Source: CAWAPS01 sp963783945 (GTDB lineage: Bacteria > Actinomycetota > Acidimicrobiia > Acidimicrobiales > Palsa-688). From it: a DNA stretch of 64,000 bases. The translations under genes and the position numbers were made by a program. Positions 8,681 through 17,233 of this stretch are shown here, piece after piece. The stretch is taken from assembly GCA_963783945.1 (NCBI GenBank), contig CAWAPS010000032.1, forward strand, positions 124,001 to 188,000, in the 5' to 3' direction. Positions within the stretch are counted from its first letter, which is position 1; the number at the start of each line of letters is the position of its first letter. The notes under the pieces were generated by a model. It ran no database searches, was not told the DNA's origin, and saw only the letters and a list, made by a program, of their open reading frames with translations.

Positions 8681-9127
8681 GTGACCAACGAGACAGCCGA
8701 GGAGCAGTCGACACCGTCCACGGACGTCGCTCGCCGGTTTCTCACCTGCATGGAGCGAAAGGACAAAGAGGGCATGCTCGCCCTCCTCACCGACGACTCG
8801 ACGATGGAGTGCGTGCTGGGCCTGGACGGCAACAACGCCCCGCGCCGGTTCTGGGACGGGATGGCCGGTGCCCGAGACCATTACACCCGCGCCTTCGATG
8901 CGGTCGAGTCGATCGAATTCACTGAGATGGTCATCAACCAGGCCCTCGACCCCAACCTTGTGTTCGCCGAGGCGCTGGGTTCGATGAGGATGAGGAATGG
9001 GCGACCTTACGACAACCGGTACGTCTTCCGGTTCGATCTGCGCGACGGCAAGATCGCCACGCTTCGGGAATACTGCAATCCGGTCACGGCGGCGATTTCG
9101 TTTGAGAGGGCGATGCCCAACTGGTGA
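8681..9127 (+). CDS. SnoaL/NTF2-like protein
   Basis: 148 residues starting at GTG 8681. The pattern fits the NTF2-like superfamily (ketosteroid isomerase, SnoaL, limonene-epoxide hydrolase): an N-terminal helix with DVARRFLTCMERKDKEGMLALLTDDSTME, then strands such as YVFRFDLRDGKIATLREYCNPVTA near the end, the usual closing signature of SnoaL-type polyketide cyclase-like members. These enzymes form a cone-shaped pocket for hydrophobic substrates. Located 18 bp after the binding lipoprotein gene and probably co-transcribed. Catalytic role unknown. Confidence 0.75.
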   Translation: MTNETAEEQSTPSTDVARRFLTCMERKDKEGMLALLTDDSTMECVLGLDGNNAPRRFWDGMAGARDHYTRAFDAVESIEFTEMVINQALDPNLVFAEALGSMRMRNGRPYDNRYVFRFDLRDGKIATLREYCNPVTAAISFERAMPNW

Positions 9128-9142
9128 AGTGACTTGGCCAAG

Positions 9143-9167
9143 TGGGGGCGGGCGACGCCCGCCCCCA
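9143..9167. terminator. Bidirectional terminator hairpin
   Basis: A perfect 11-bp stem (T+GGGGGCGGGC at 9143-9153 against GCCCGCCCCC+A at 9157-9167) with a 3-base GAC loop. It lies between two convergent genes, so it can stop transcription from both sides. There is no T-run, which is common for GC-rich actinobacterial hairpins. Confidence 0.75.
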
Positions 9168-9220
9168 GCCGATTTGGTGGGCAAGGGTGAGGATTCCGGG
9201 CTCTCCGAGAGCGGAGGGTG

Positions 9221-10912
9221 TCAGGAGTGGAGGGAGAGGTACTGATGGACTGAGCGAACCGCGCTCGATCCGTCGCCGACCGCGGCTGCAACCCGTTTCA
9301 TTGAGCCCAGCCGCACATCGCCGACGGCGAACACGCCGGGGAGGGAGGTCTCGAACGGGAGCGGATCTCGATCAGCAAACGCATCGCGGTTGACGTCGTT
9401 GTCAGACAGGGAACGGTCGGTCAGCACGAACCCGTTGCGGTCGAGCGAGACGCGGTCGCGCAGCCAGGCGGTGGCCGGGATGGCCCCGATGAAGCAGAAC
9501 AGGCCACCGCATTCGACGGTCCGACGGGCTCCGTCGGTCGTGTGTTCGAGCGTGATCTCCTCGAGGTGAGTATCGCCCGCCAGGCTTCGGACCTCCGTGT
9601 GGGTCACCACCTCGATATGGGGGTCGGCCTCTATGCGGGCAATGAGGTACTGGGACATGGTCTCGACCAGTTCTCGGCGGCGGACAATCAGAATGACCCG
9701 GCTCCCCTGTTGCGAAAGGTAAATGGCCGCCTGCCCGGCTGAGTTACCCCCGCCGACTACCCCGACGGTGGCGCCTCGACAAAGTCGGGCTTCGAGCTCT
9801 GTCGCCGCGTAGTAGACACCTGACCCTTCGAACCGCTCGAGCTCGGCTACCGCCAGACGTCTGTATCGGGCGCCGGACGCGATGATCACGGCCCGAGTGG
9901 CGATTTCGCTGCCGTCGGCCAGGGCGACGATGTGGAACGTCTGCTCGGTTTGAAGGCCGACGACCTCGCACGGCGCGTTCAGCCGAGCCCCGAGCCGCTG
10001 CGCCTGGATCGCGGCTCGGGCCGTAAGGTCTCCGCCGGAGATACCGTTCGGAAAGCCGACATAGTTCTCGATGCGCGAGCTGGCTCCGGCCTGACCACCA
10101 GGGGCGACCGCGTCGAGGGAAATAGTGTCGAGACCCTCCGACGACCCGTACACCGCGGCGGCGAGGCCAGCTGGACCGGTGCCGACCACGACCAGATCGG
10201 TGACCGATCCGGGGATGCTTCTGTAGGTGAGACCGAGCAGGGCGGCGAACTCCCCGGACGTGGCCCGGCGCAATACCACCTTCCCCATTACGACGACCGG
10301 AACGTCTTCGGGTGCGGCCCCCACCTCCGCGAGGTAGCTACGAACGTCGTCGAGATCCTCGATCTCGATCCAGTTGTGAGGCAGACGGGACCGATTGGCG
10401 AAGGCGCGCAGAGCGAGCGCCTCAGACGAATAACGCGACCCGATCAGCCGGATGGCGCCGGCCGCCCCTCCTTCTCGAAGCAACTCCCGGCGGGCCACGA
10501 ACGCTCGGAAGATGGTGTCGGACAGGTCAGGCTTGGTGTCCATGAGCCGCCGGAACTGCTCCGGCTCCACACTCAGGACCCGGCCCGCTCGGCTCACCCG
10601 GGCGCTCAGGTACGGCCGCTGGCCCGTCAGGAGATTCAACTCCCCGACGAACCGGCCAGGGCCGTGCGCGGCGACCACAACCTCGTCGTCGCCTTCGCGA
10701 ACGATCTCGACTTCACCGTCGATCACGACGAAGAAGCTGGGCGGGTCGCCGCCAGCGCGGTAGAGCACCTGACCGGCCTCGACCGCGATTTCCGAACCGA
10801 AGGCCGAGATTTCTCGTACGGCCGACGGATCCAGTAAGGGCCATGCCACGTCGGCCTCCAGGCCCACATCTGCGCCCTCGGCGTCGGCCCGCGTCTCTGG
10901 TCCGTCGCTCAC
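9221..10912 (-). CDS. Cyclic-nucleotide-domain / thioredoxin-reductase-like fusion flavoprotein
   Basis: 563 residues in three parts. Residues about 30-145 form a cyclic-nucleotide-binding (Crp-type) domain (VLYRAGGDPPSFFVVIDGEVEI). Residues about 150-228 resemble a glutaredoxin-like fold but have S-R-Y-S where a redox CxxC would sit. From about 238 a thioredoxin-reductase-type FAD/NAD(P) module follows, with GTGPAGLAAA, GGGNSAG and the closing ATG-like VFAVGDVR motif. The usual reductase CATC site is replaced by A-A-T-E in VYYAATELEA, so it should not act as a classical disulfide reductase. The architecture is known in actinobacteria, but I know of no settled function. Monocistronic; the promoter lies in 10913-11330. 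Confidence 0.88.
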   Translation of the reverse strand: MSDGPETRADAEGADVGLEADVAWPLLDPSAVREISAFGSEIAVEAGQVLYRAGGDPPSFFVVIDGEVEIVREGDDEVVVAAHGPGRFVGELNLLTGQRPYLSARVSRAGRVLSVEPEQFRRLMDTKPDLSDTIFRAFVARRELLREGGAAGAIRLIGSRYSSEALALRAFANRSRLPHNWIEIEDLDDVRSYLAEVGAAPEDVPVVVMGKVVLRRATSGEFAALLGLTYRSIPGSVTDLVVVGTGPAGLAAAVYGSSEGLDTISLDAVAPGGQAGASSRIENYVGFPNGISGGDLTARAAIQAQRLGARLNAPCEVVGLQTEQTFHIVALADGSEIATRAVIIASGARYRRLAVAELERFEGSGVYYAATELEARLCRGATVGVVGGGNSAGQAAIYLSQQGSRVILIVRRRELVETMSQYLIARIEADPHIEVVTHTEVRSLAGDTHLEEITLEHTTDGARRTVECGGLFCFIGAIPATAWLRDRVSLDRNGFVLTDRSLSDNDVNRDAFADRDPLPFETSLPGVFAVGDVRLGSMKRVAAAVGDGSSAVRSVHQYLSLHS

Positions 10913-11330
10913 GGCGCGATCATGTTCTCTGAGCCGGCAATCGCACGGACCGACCGATTGGCATCCACCCTCTCAGCAGGTGCTGGCCCGCAACGGGAAT
11001 GGTTGGCGTGTCTGGTTGTATCGCCATACCGGCATGGTACGCAGGCCGCGACTTGGCTGCGAGCGGTCGGCAGCTACACTCATGCCGCGCCGTCGCTCAC
11101 GGTTTCCCATCTGCGGCCCGGATCCCGGGGTCAGAACGTGGTGTCTCCACGCCGTCTGCACCCCGTCTCCACGGTTCGCACATGTCCGGGCGCTCAGGTT
11201 TACGAGCTTGTACGACGATTCCCGAATGTCGGTCCGGAAGACCGAGCAAACCAAGGGCCCGCCACGTGGAGAGGTGGGGCTGAGGAAGTGGTGGGCGGGG
11301 TCGAACATCGTGGCAGCTAAGGAGCAAGGC
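10913..11330. other. Divergent promoter region
   Basis: 418 bases between the divergently transcribed flavoprotein fusion and methyltransferase genes. Open frames run through it on the plus strand but give low-complexity, Arg/Ser-rich products typical of chance frames. It must carry promoters for both genes. Apart from AAGGAG at about 11319-11324, the methyltransferase ribosome site, no motif stands out. Confidence 0.45.
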
Positions 11331-11948
11331 ATGGGAATCTATGGTGAACATGTTCTCCCGCGGATCCTCAACGCCGCTGGCGGCATGAAGGCCGTCGAAC
11401 CGCTGCGCCGACGGGTCTGTGAGGGCTTGGCCGGCGACGTGGTCGAGATCGGCTTCGGTTCGGGTCTCAACGTCCCGTTCTACCCCGCGGCCGTGGTCCG
11501 GGTGGACGCGGTCGAGCCCGCCGGGCTGGCGTGGAAGCTGGCCGGCAGGCGCGTCACGGCGACCAGCGTCCCGGTGCAGCGATCGGGCACGGACGGCCAG
11601 TCGTTGCCCTTCGCGGACGACAGTTATGACGCCGCCCTCTCCACCTGGACGCTGTGCACCATCCCTGACGTCGCGGCGGCCCTGCGCGAGCTTCGACGGG
11701 TCCTCAAGCCCGGGGGGAGCCTGCACTTCGTCGAGCATGGCCTGGCCCCAGACGAACGGGTACGCCGTTGGCAACACCGCCTCGAACCGGTGCAGAAACG
11801 GCTCCTAGGCGGATGCCACCTCACCCGGCCGATAGTCGACCTGCTAACGACCGCAGGCTTCACCATCTCCGAGGTCGACGTCTTCTACGAGAAGGGCCCC
11901 CCCAAGTTCGAGGGCGCCGACTCCCTCGGCACCGCCCTATCTCCCTGA
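11331..11948 (+). CDS. Class I SAM-dependent methyltransferase
   Basis: 205 residues from ATG 11331, which follows AAGGAG; the frame is open far upstream but that part has no protein character. The SAM-binding motif I is E-I-G-F-G-S-G (about 39-45), followed by an acidic strand end (VDAVEP), a post-I SLPFADDSYDAALSTWTLC segment and ELRRVLKPGG, all typical of the Methyltransf_11 group (UbiE/ArsM-like small-molecule methylases). The substrate is unknown. It stands alone, with noncoding DNA on both sides. Confidence 0.88.
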   Translation: MGIYGEHVLPRILNAAGGMKAVEPLRRRVCEGLAGDVVEIGFGSGLNVPFYPAAVVRVDAVEPAGLAWKLAGRRVTATSVPVQRSGTDGQSLPFADDSYDAALSTWTLCTIPDVAAALRELRRVLKPGGSLHFVEHGLAPDERVRRWQHRLEPVQKRLLGGCHLTRPIVDLLTTAGFTISEVDVFYEKGPPKFEGADSLGTALSP

Positions 11949-12436
11949 CATGACCCGGCGGGTCGTCGTCGATGTGTAGCTAAAACGGACCGGGCTGAGT
12001 CATCTTTCGATCGGCAGGGCGCAGAAGCCCCGGTCCCGCAAACCCCGATCGCTCCCGCCTGAACACGAGCATTCGTCCCTCAGTCCCCGGAAGAAGACGA
12101 AACGTCGTCAGTTTGGTATGACGCCGGCCGGTCTGACAGACCGCCCCTACAGGTAGAACCACCCCCGAGCGTTTCCTGAAGCGTCGAAGCCGGCGGCGCT
12201 CGATCCATCGTGGTCGCGGGCCGGGCGGTCGCTTGGCCTTCGGCCGCTCACGTCCGGGTGCCCACGGAGTACCGTAAGATCTCCGCGTCGATCGGCTTGG
12301 GCTAGCTTCCACGGAGGGGGCCGGGCCGCCTTAGACTCTCGGCCCAGGAAGAGAGGGCTCGCCCCCGGTGCTCCCGGGCTAGCGGCCGGGCGGAGTGGTC
12401 ATTTCGGTTCGAATGAAAGGGAGAGGAAGGGAGTAG
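11949..12436. other. Intergenic region before the IclR gene
   Basis: 488 bases without a supportable gene; an Arg-rich minus-strand frame (11980-12312) lacks a ribosome site and family features. Before the IclR start there is GGGAGAGGAAGGGAG (about 12419-12433), a strong purine-rich ribosome site. An IclR autoregulatory operator would be expected here but no clear palindrome was found. Confidence 0.4.
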
Positions 12437-13366
12437 ATGGAGGCGAACTCCGGTCCCTATTCCAATAGCGCTTCTCGGGCCGTGGCCATCATCGAGTTCC
12501 TGGCATCTCATTCCGGTCAGACCTTCTCGCTATCCGAGATCGCCCGCCGCTGTGGGCTTCGTAAGTCCACCGCATACAAGATCCTGGGGGAGCTCCAGGC
12601 CAGCGGCTGGTTGACGCGGTGGCCGGCCGATCTGCGCTATGGCCTCGGCCCGAAGCTGATAGTCATCGGCCGGGCGGCCAGTGAGGTGACCCCCGAGGTC
12701 AATCTGGCCCGCCCCTTCCTGGAGGAACTGGCTGCCGAGTTCCAGCGGGAGTGCGTCTTCTGCACAGCTCTGTCCGATCAGATCCTGATACTCGACTCCA
12801 CCGGCCCGGTCGGATTTCGGGCCAGCTCTTTCCAGCCGGGAGGCCAGACCCCCCTTGTGGCTCCGTTCGGGGCGGTCTACATCGCGTGGCAGGACGAGGT
12901 CGTACGCAAGGACTGGTACGCCCGCAGCGGGCTCGACGACCCGGATCGAACCAAGCAGGTGGAAGAGACCCTGAAACAGACCGTAGACCGAGGCTATCTG
13001 GTTACGGTGGAGTCCGACTTCCAGGATCAGCTGGCCGAAGTCATGAGCGCCATGTCCGAGGACCTGACGGTGCCGGAGATCCGTAACCTGCTCAAGGACC
13101 GGCTGGCCAGCCTGTCGACGATCGCCTGGTTCGACCTCGGAGAAGTGGACGGGGATGGAGGACTGGCGAAGACCTGGATCATCGAGTCGCTCCAGGCGCC
13201 GGTCTTCGACCTCGACGGCGTATCTCGCTACGCTCTTGCGGTCGTGAAGATCAACCGTGAGTACCAGTACGAGTCTCTGACCCGGGCCGGAGAGCGGGTC
13301 CGCCGAGCGGCGGATCAGGTAACGGAGGCGATCGCCACCCACAGCCGTCAGCTGGAAACCTCGTGA
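12437..13366 (+). CDS. IclR-family transcriptional regulator
   Basis: 309 residues. The N-terminal winged helix (about 13-75) shows FSLSEIARRCGLRKSTAYKI, the recognition region of IclR proteins, followed by the effector-binding domain. At about 309 residues it is somewhat longer than the usual 250-270. IclR regulators sense small acids and control catabolic or transport genes, often as repressors of neighbours. The stop overlaps the GTG start of the hydrolase gene (13363) by four bases, so the two are translationally coupled and the regulator probably controls the hydrolase and perhaps the oxygenase genes downstream. Confidence 0.9.
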   Translation: MEANSGPYSNSASRAVAIIEFLASHSGQTFSLSEIARRCGLRKSTAYKILGELQASGWLTRWPADLRYGLGPKLIVIGRAASEVTPEVNLARPFLEELAAEFQRECVFCTALSDQILILDSTGPVGFRASSFQPGGQTPLVAPFGAVYIAWQDEVVRKDWYARSGLDDPDRTKQVEETLKQTVDRGYLVTVESDFQDQLAEVMSAMSEDLTVPEIRNLLKDRLASLSTIAWFDLGEVDGDGGLAKTWIIESLQAPVFDLDGVSRYALAVVKINREYQYESLTRAGERVRRAADQVTEAIATHSRQLETS

Positions 13367-14241
13367 CAGCCTGGAGCCTGCCCGCCCCCCGGACGTCCTC
13401 CATCCCGACACCGCCCGAGTTGCTCGCCCAACAGACCGGGATGAGGATGGCCCCGCCGCCATGCGCATCCGATCCCGGGGTCCGCAGTCGAGAAGCCGAT
13501 TTCGGGGGCGTCCCCTGCGTAGTGTGCGAGCCCCCCGACCCTCGATCCGCGACTGTTTATTTCCATGGCGGCGGCTACCGCCTCGGCTGCGCGTCTTGGA
13601 CCACTCCGTTCGCCACCAGACTGGCCGGCTCGACCAATAGCACCGTCGTGGTCGTCGATTACCGGCTGGCCCCCGAACATCCATTTCCAGCCGGGCTCCA
13701 CGACGCGGCAGCGGTATACGGGCAGCTCCTCGACGAGGGACATGACACGGTCGTCGCCGCGGGCGATTCGGCCGGCGGCGGCCTAGCGGCCGCCCTGGTG
13801 GTAGCGGCCGCTACGTCCGGTGTGCGCCTTCCCGCGGGGCTGGTCATGATGTCCCCGTGGCTCGATCTGACCTGCACGGCAAGTACCTACTCATCGCGTC
13901 AGGATACTGACCAACTGTTTTCGCTTGCCTCGGCGCAGGAGGCAGCCCGGTTGTATCTCCAAGGGCACGATGCCAAGGATCCGTTGGCGTCGCCTGGGCT
14001 CGCCGATATTGGCACGTGGCCACCCACTCTCATCCTTACGAGCACGGAAGAGGTTCTGCTTGAGGACAGCATCAATCTCGCATCTGCCGCTGCCCTCGCC
14101 GGCGGCTCGGTAACCGCGTTATTTCTGGCCGGCAGGCAGCACGCCTGGCCGGCGGTCTTTCCGGACCAGCCCGAGTCGGCAGAGGCGCTGGACGTGATCG
14201 GCGATTTCTTCACCGGGCTCGACGAGCAGATCCACGCCTGA
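13363..14241 (+). CDS. Alpha/beta hydrolase, hormone-sensitive-lipase family
   Basis: 292 residues of the HSL (family IV) esterase type. The oxyanion-hole H-G-G-G is at 68-71, VVDYRLAPEHPFPA at about 98-110, and the nucleophile elbow G-D-S-A-G at 134-138 with Ser136. The acid lies in the segment STEEVLLED, where the usual Asp may be replaced by Glu, and the catalytic His in GRQHAWPAVF. It would hydrolyse short-chain esters or lactones in the cytoplasm. GTG start overlapping the IclR stop. The pairing with IclR suggests a catabolic esterase induced by its substrate. Confidence 0.9.
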   Translation: MTAWSLPAPRTSSIPTPPELLAQQTGMRMAPPPCASDPGVRSREADFGGVPCVVCEPPDPRSATVYFHGGGYRLGCASWTTPFATRLAGSTNSTVVVVDYRLAPEHPFPAGLHDAAAVYGQLLDEGHDTVVAAGDSAGGGLAAALVVAAATSGVRLPAGLVMMSPWLDLTCTASTYSSRQDTDQLFSLASAQEAARLYLQGHDAKDPLASPGLADIGTWPPTLILTSTEEVLLEDSINLASAAALAGGSVTALFLAGRQHAWPAVFPDQPESAEALDVIGDFFTGLDEQIHA

Positions 14242-14959
14242 ACGCCATCGATAGCCGGGCCCGGCGTTGTTGTCGTACCCCGATCCGGCAACGTCGACGA
14301 AGAAGCGAACGTCAACCCGTTCGGGAGGTAGAGCCCGTACATCGGAAGAGCACGCGGCCACTTGGGAAAGCACCTTCCCAGACAAACGGGGGGTCCGTAT
14401 GCCCATCGAGATTGGCCCAAGTAGGTGGAGTCGTTGGCCGCCGGCCGCCATTGGGACTATGACCGCGCTCCCGACATCGTGCCGACCGGAAATGACACAG
14501 TCGAACGCTTTTGCGGCCGCCGGCATCGACGTCAGGCGCTGGAAATAGCTGAGTCGCCCGGCCACGATGGACGCTCGAACCCCACCGCATGAAGTACGAC
14601 CAGCCCGAGCGCTTGCGGCGAGTCGGGCCGCAGAGTTAACATATATGCGAAAGCACCGTTCATATGTATGAACGCATGAGATGTGCCGTTCGATTTCCAC
14701 CGCCTCGAGGGGGACCGTGGTACCGCAGGGTCTGTTGTCCGAAGTTTGCCCGTCCAAGCTGAGAGATCGGCCAGGACGTCCGGGACCGATCGGCCTGGTG
14801 GGAAGGGCCGCCGCCTTCTCTTCCCCCGACTTGTTGCGCGGCGCGTCTTTTAGGGGCACCAATCCGAAGCCTCCATCTTCCAATGACCCCATCCGCACCG
14901 GCAATATAACTTCAACACGAAACAACCATCGTCCCATGCAAGGCCAGTAAGGAGGCATT
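14242..14959. other. 718-bp intergenic region upstream of the LLM monooxygenase
   Basis: No convincing gene on either strand; the frames present are Arg/Pro-rich shadows. Around 14635-14680 there is an AT-richer patch with an operator-like palindrome, listed separately, which probably marks the promoter area of the downstream monooxygenase. The segment right before the gene ends with AAGGAGG at about 14950-14956. Confidence 0.45.
14658..14673. promoter_or_regulatory. Operator-like palindrome GTTCATA-TG-TATGAAC
   Basis: Seven-base arms are perfectly inverted around a 2-base centre, in a locally AT-rich patch about 290 bp upstream of the LLM monooxygenase start. The size and symmetry fit a site for a dimeric repressor such as IclR, TetR or GntR. 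Which regulator binds is unknown; the neighbouring IclR protein is the nearest candidate. Confidence 0.5.
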
Positions 14960-16117
14960 GTGAAGCTCGATTTGCTCTACGAGATCCAGCCCAAGATCGG
15001 TCCGGAATACGAGTCCTTCCCCGCGGGTCAGCGTCGAGCCGAGCAGGAAGCATATCGGGAAGCGATCGAACAGATTCAGCTGGCCGACAAGTTGGGCTTC
15101 CAGACGGCATGGTGCGTCGAGCACCATTTCCGTGTCGGTTTATCGGCGTGTCCCACCCCTGAGGCGGTGTTGGGCGGCTTGGCCCTTACCACCCAGAACA
15201 TTCGCTTGGGCTTCGGCGTGGTACTCATGCCGTTTGGCTTCGTAAACCCGGCCCGGGTGGCGGAAAAGGTCGCGGTGGTCGACATCATGTCGGGCGGCCG
15301 GGTCGAATGGGGCACTGGCCGTTCCACCCCCATGGAGCAGGCCGCTTTCGGCGTGCCCTCTGACGAACGCTCGAAGGAACAGTGGCGCGAGGCGGTCCAG
15401 ATCGTCGTCGAGATGTGGGAGAACGAGCGGTTCTCCTACGACAGCCCGAACTACCACCTGCCCGAGCGGATCCAGATGCCGAAGCCGGTTCAGAACCCTC
15501 ATCCCCGACCCTGGCTCGCCGCTTCGAGCGCATCGAGCGCAGAGAACGCCGGTCGCAACGGTGTCGGGCTGCTTTCATTTGCCCTGGTCCGGCCGCTGGA
15601 TGAGATGGTGGACCATATTCGTCTTTACCGCGAGGCCCAGGCGGCGTGCACCCAGCCTGTGACCAGGGTCAAAAACGACCGGGTCGGTGTCTACACGATG
15701 GTCCACTGCTGCGACGATCTCGACGAAGCAGCCGCCACCTACTCGCTGTGGGATTCCCTGGCCTACTGGTACAGCCACCTGGCGCAGTTCACCCTCGAGT
15801 GGGAGTTCCCGAACCTCACCCGCGAGGAGCAGCTGGCGATCTTTCCCCTCCTGGAGAAGCGGGGGTTCACCAACGAGCAGATCCCGGTTCAGCAGTACAT
15901 GGACGAGGACGTCATCATCGTCGGGACTCCGGAGATGTGCCTCGAAAAGATGGTGCGCTACGAGCAGGCCGGGGTGGATCACCTCCTCTGTTACGTGCAG
16001 TTCGGCGCGCTGCCCCACGAGAAGGTGATGCGGGGCATCGAGCTGCTCGGCACCAAGGTCATTCCCCAGCTCGAAGCTCGCGGCCACCGCGTCGAGACCA
16101 CGACCGTCCTCTCATAG
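14960..16117 (+). CDS. Luciferase-like (LLM class) flavin-dependent monooxygenase
   Basis: 385 residues, GTG start 4 bases after AAGGAGG. The bacterial-luciferase TIM-barrel fold is evident from AEQEAYREAIEQIQLADKLG, W-C-V-E-H-H-F-R, LGFGVVLMPFGFVNPARVAEK and DIMSGGRVEWGTGRS. Members use FMNH2 or F420 to oxidise small substrates. The EHHF motif and 380-residue length are closer to the FMN-type monooxygenases that attack alkanes, terpenoids or cyclic ketones than to F420 dehydrogenases, but the substrate is open. It heads a run of plus-strand genes with two SDR dehydrogenases, consistent with successive oxidation steps. Confidence 0.87.
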   Translation: MKLDLLYEIQPKIGPEYESFPAGQRRAEQEAYREAIEQIQLADKLGFQTAWCVEHHFRVGLSACPTPEAVLGGLALTTQNIRLGFGVVLMPFGFVNPARVAEKVAVVDIMSGGRVEWGTGRSTPMEQAAFGVPSDERSKEQWREAVQIVVEMWENERFSYDSPNYHLPERIQMPKPVQNPHPRPWLAASSASSAENAGRNGVGLLSFALVRPLDEMVDHIRLYREAQAACTQPVTRVKNDRVGVYTMVHCCDDLDEAAATYSLWDSLAYWYSHLAQFTLEWEFPNLTREEQLAIFPLLEKRGFTNEQIPVQQYMDEDVIIVGTPEMCLEKMVRYEQAGVDHLLCYVQFGALPHEKVMRGIELLGTKVIPQLEARGHRVETTTVLS

Positions 16118-16318
16118 CGCGCTACCGAGACAGCAAGCCTTGCTCCTACCAGGGTCGTCGCTCTGGTGAAAGGTGCTGTGCTACGCATTAGACTCGCCGC
16201 GGAGCACCGCTGGACACCGATACGCCGGTTGTCTCCATGACTCGAGTGGTACAAAGTGCTTCGGGTTTGTTGTGATCAACACCGGCTACCACGTCGATTC
16301 GCTCACGGGAGGAAATGA

Positions 16319-17074
16319 ATGGACTTCTCGGGCAAGACGGCGGTAGTCACCGGAGCCGCGAGCGGGATGGGCCGGGCCACCGCGATCGCGTTCGGTAAGG
16401 CCGGCGCGAATGTCGCCCTCTTCGACATCAACGAGGACGGCGCCCGACTCATCGCCGGGCAGATAGACGGCTCAGGAACCCGGGCAACGGTGTGCCGTGT
16501 GGATATGGCCGAGCCGGAGCAGATCCGCACCGCGCTACGGGCGACCAACGACCGTTTCGGGGGGATCGATTATCTGGCCAATGTGGCCGCCGTATACAAC
16601 CCGACGGCCAAGGTGGCCGACGTCACCGAGGAGTTCTGGGACCGGTTGATGTCGATCAACCTGCGAGGCGCGTTCTTCTGCTGCCAGGAGGCCCTGCGGA
16701 TCATGATCGCTCAGGGCCACGGCTCCATCGTCAACGTGGCGTCCGGCGCCGCCTTCAGACCCATAGAGGGCCTGGTCGTGTATACCGCGACCAAGGCCGG
16801 CGTGGTCGGAATGACCAGGGTGCTCGCGCTCGAAAGCGCCCGCACCGGGGTCCGCATCAACGTGATGGCTCCGGGGCACACCCTCTCGGAAACCATGATC
16901 GACATCCTGCCGGCCGAGCAGATCGAGTCCATGGGAGCGGCTCTGGTCCCGGGCCGGTGGATGACGCCGGAGGAACCGGCAAATGCCATCCTCTGGCTCT
17001 GCTCGGACGAGGCGTCGGGAGTCAACGGCGCCATCGTTAACGTCAACGGCGGAAACCACATGCCTCAGGGTTGA
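16319..17074 (+). CDS. SDR-family oxidoreductase 1
   Basis: 251 residues with a complete classical SDR signature: cofactor motif T-G-A-A-S-G-M-G (11-18), acidic D36 after strand 2 in LFDIN, which predicts NAD(H) preference, then N88 and catalytic S142, Y155 and K159 (Y-T-A-T-K). Starts at ATG 16319 after GGGAGG. It would oxidise or reduce an alcohol/ketone in the cytoplasm. It lies 201 bp after the monooxygenase and is followed by a long inverted repeat before the second SDR gene. It could be assigned to many pathways; no substrate claim is made. Confidence 0.92.
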   Translation: MDFSGKTAVVTGAASGMGRATAIAFGKAGANVALFDINEDGARLIAGQIDGSGTRATVCRVDMAEPEQIRTALRATNDRFGGIDYLANVAAVYNPTAKVADVTEEFWDRLMSINLRGAFFCCQEALRIMIAQGHGSIVNVASGAAFRPIEGLVVYTATKAGVVGMTRVLALESARTGVRINVMAPGHTLSETMIDILPAEQIESMGAALVPGRWMTPEEPANAILWLCSDEASGVNGAIVNVNGGNHMPQG

Positions 17075-17106
17075 CTGTTCGACTTCCCGTCCAAGCGACC
17101 GGCCTA

Positions 17107-17198
17107 AGGGCCCGCCACGAAACAACTTGGAACAAGTCCTGTGCCACGACATGCATGTTTACAAGAGAATTGCGTCAAGTTGTTTCGTGGCGGGCCCT
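17107..17198. repeat. Perfect 23-bp inverted repeat with palindromic centre
   Basis: Left arm 17107-17129 (AGGGCCCGCCACGAA... ending CTTG) and right arm 17176-17198 are exact reverse complements, separated by 46 bases. The spacer holds a 10-bp perfect palindrome ACATGCATGT at 17149-17158. It fills the gap between two SDR genes in the same direction. As RNA it forms a strong hairpin and could attenuate or terminate transcription, or stabilise mRNA; as DNA the shape also resembles a tiny non-autonomous element. No flanking direct duplication was noticed and no T-run follows. Confidence 0.85.
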
Positions 17199-17233
17199 AA
17201 CCACAACAACTGAAGAAAAGGGGAATACCGGTA

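Noticed and set aside
10980..11330. Upstream extension of the methyltransferase reading frame
   Set aside because: The added 117 residues are Arg-rich without family similarity; the internal ATG 11331 has a good AAGGAG site and matches the family start.
12530..13684. 384-residue minus-strand frame opposite IclR and hydrolase genes
   Set aside because: No protein character; the two plus-strand genes overlap neatly by four bases and show complete motifs.
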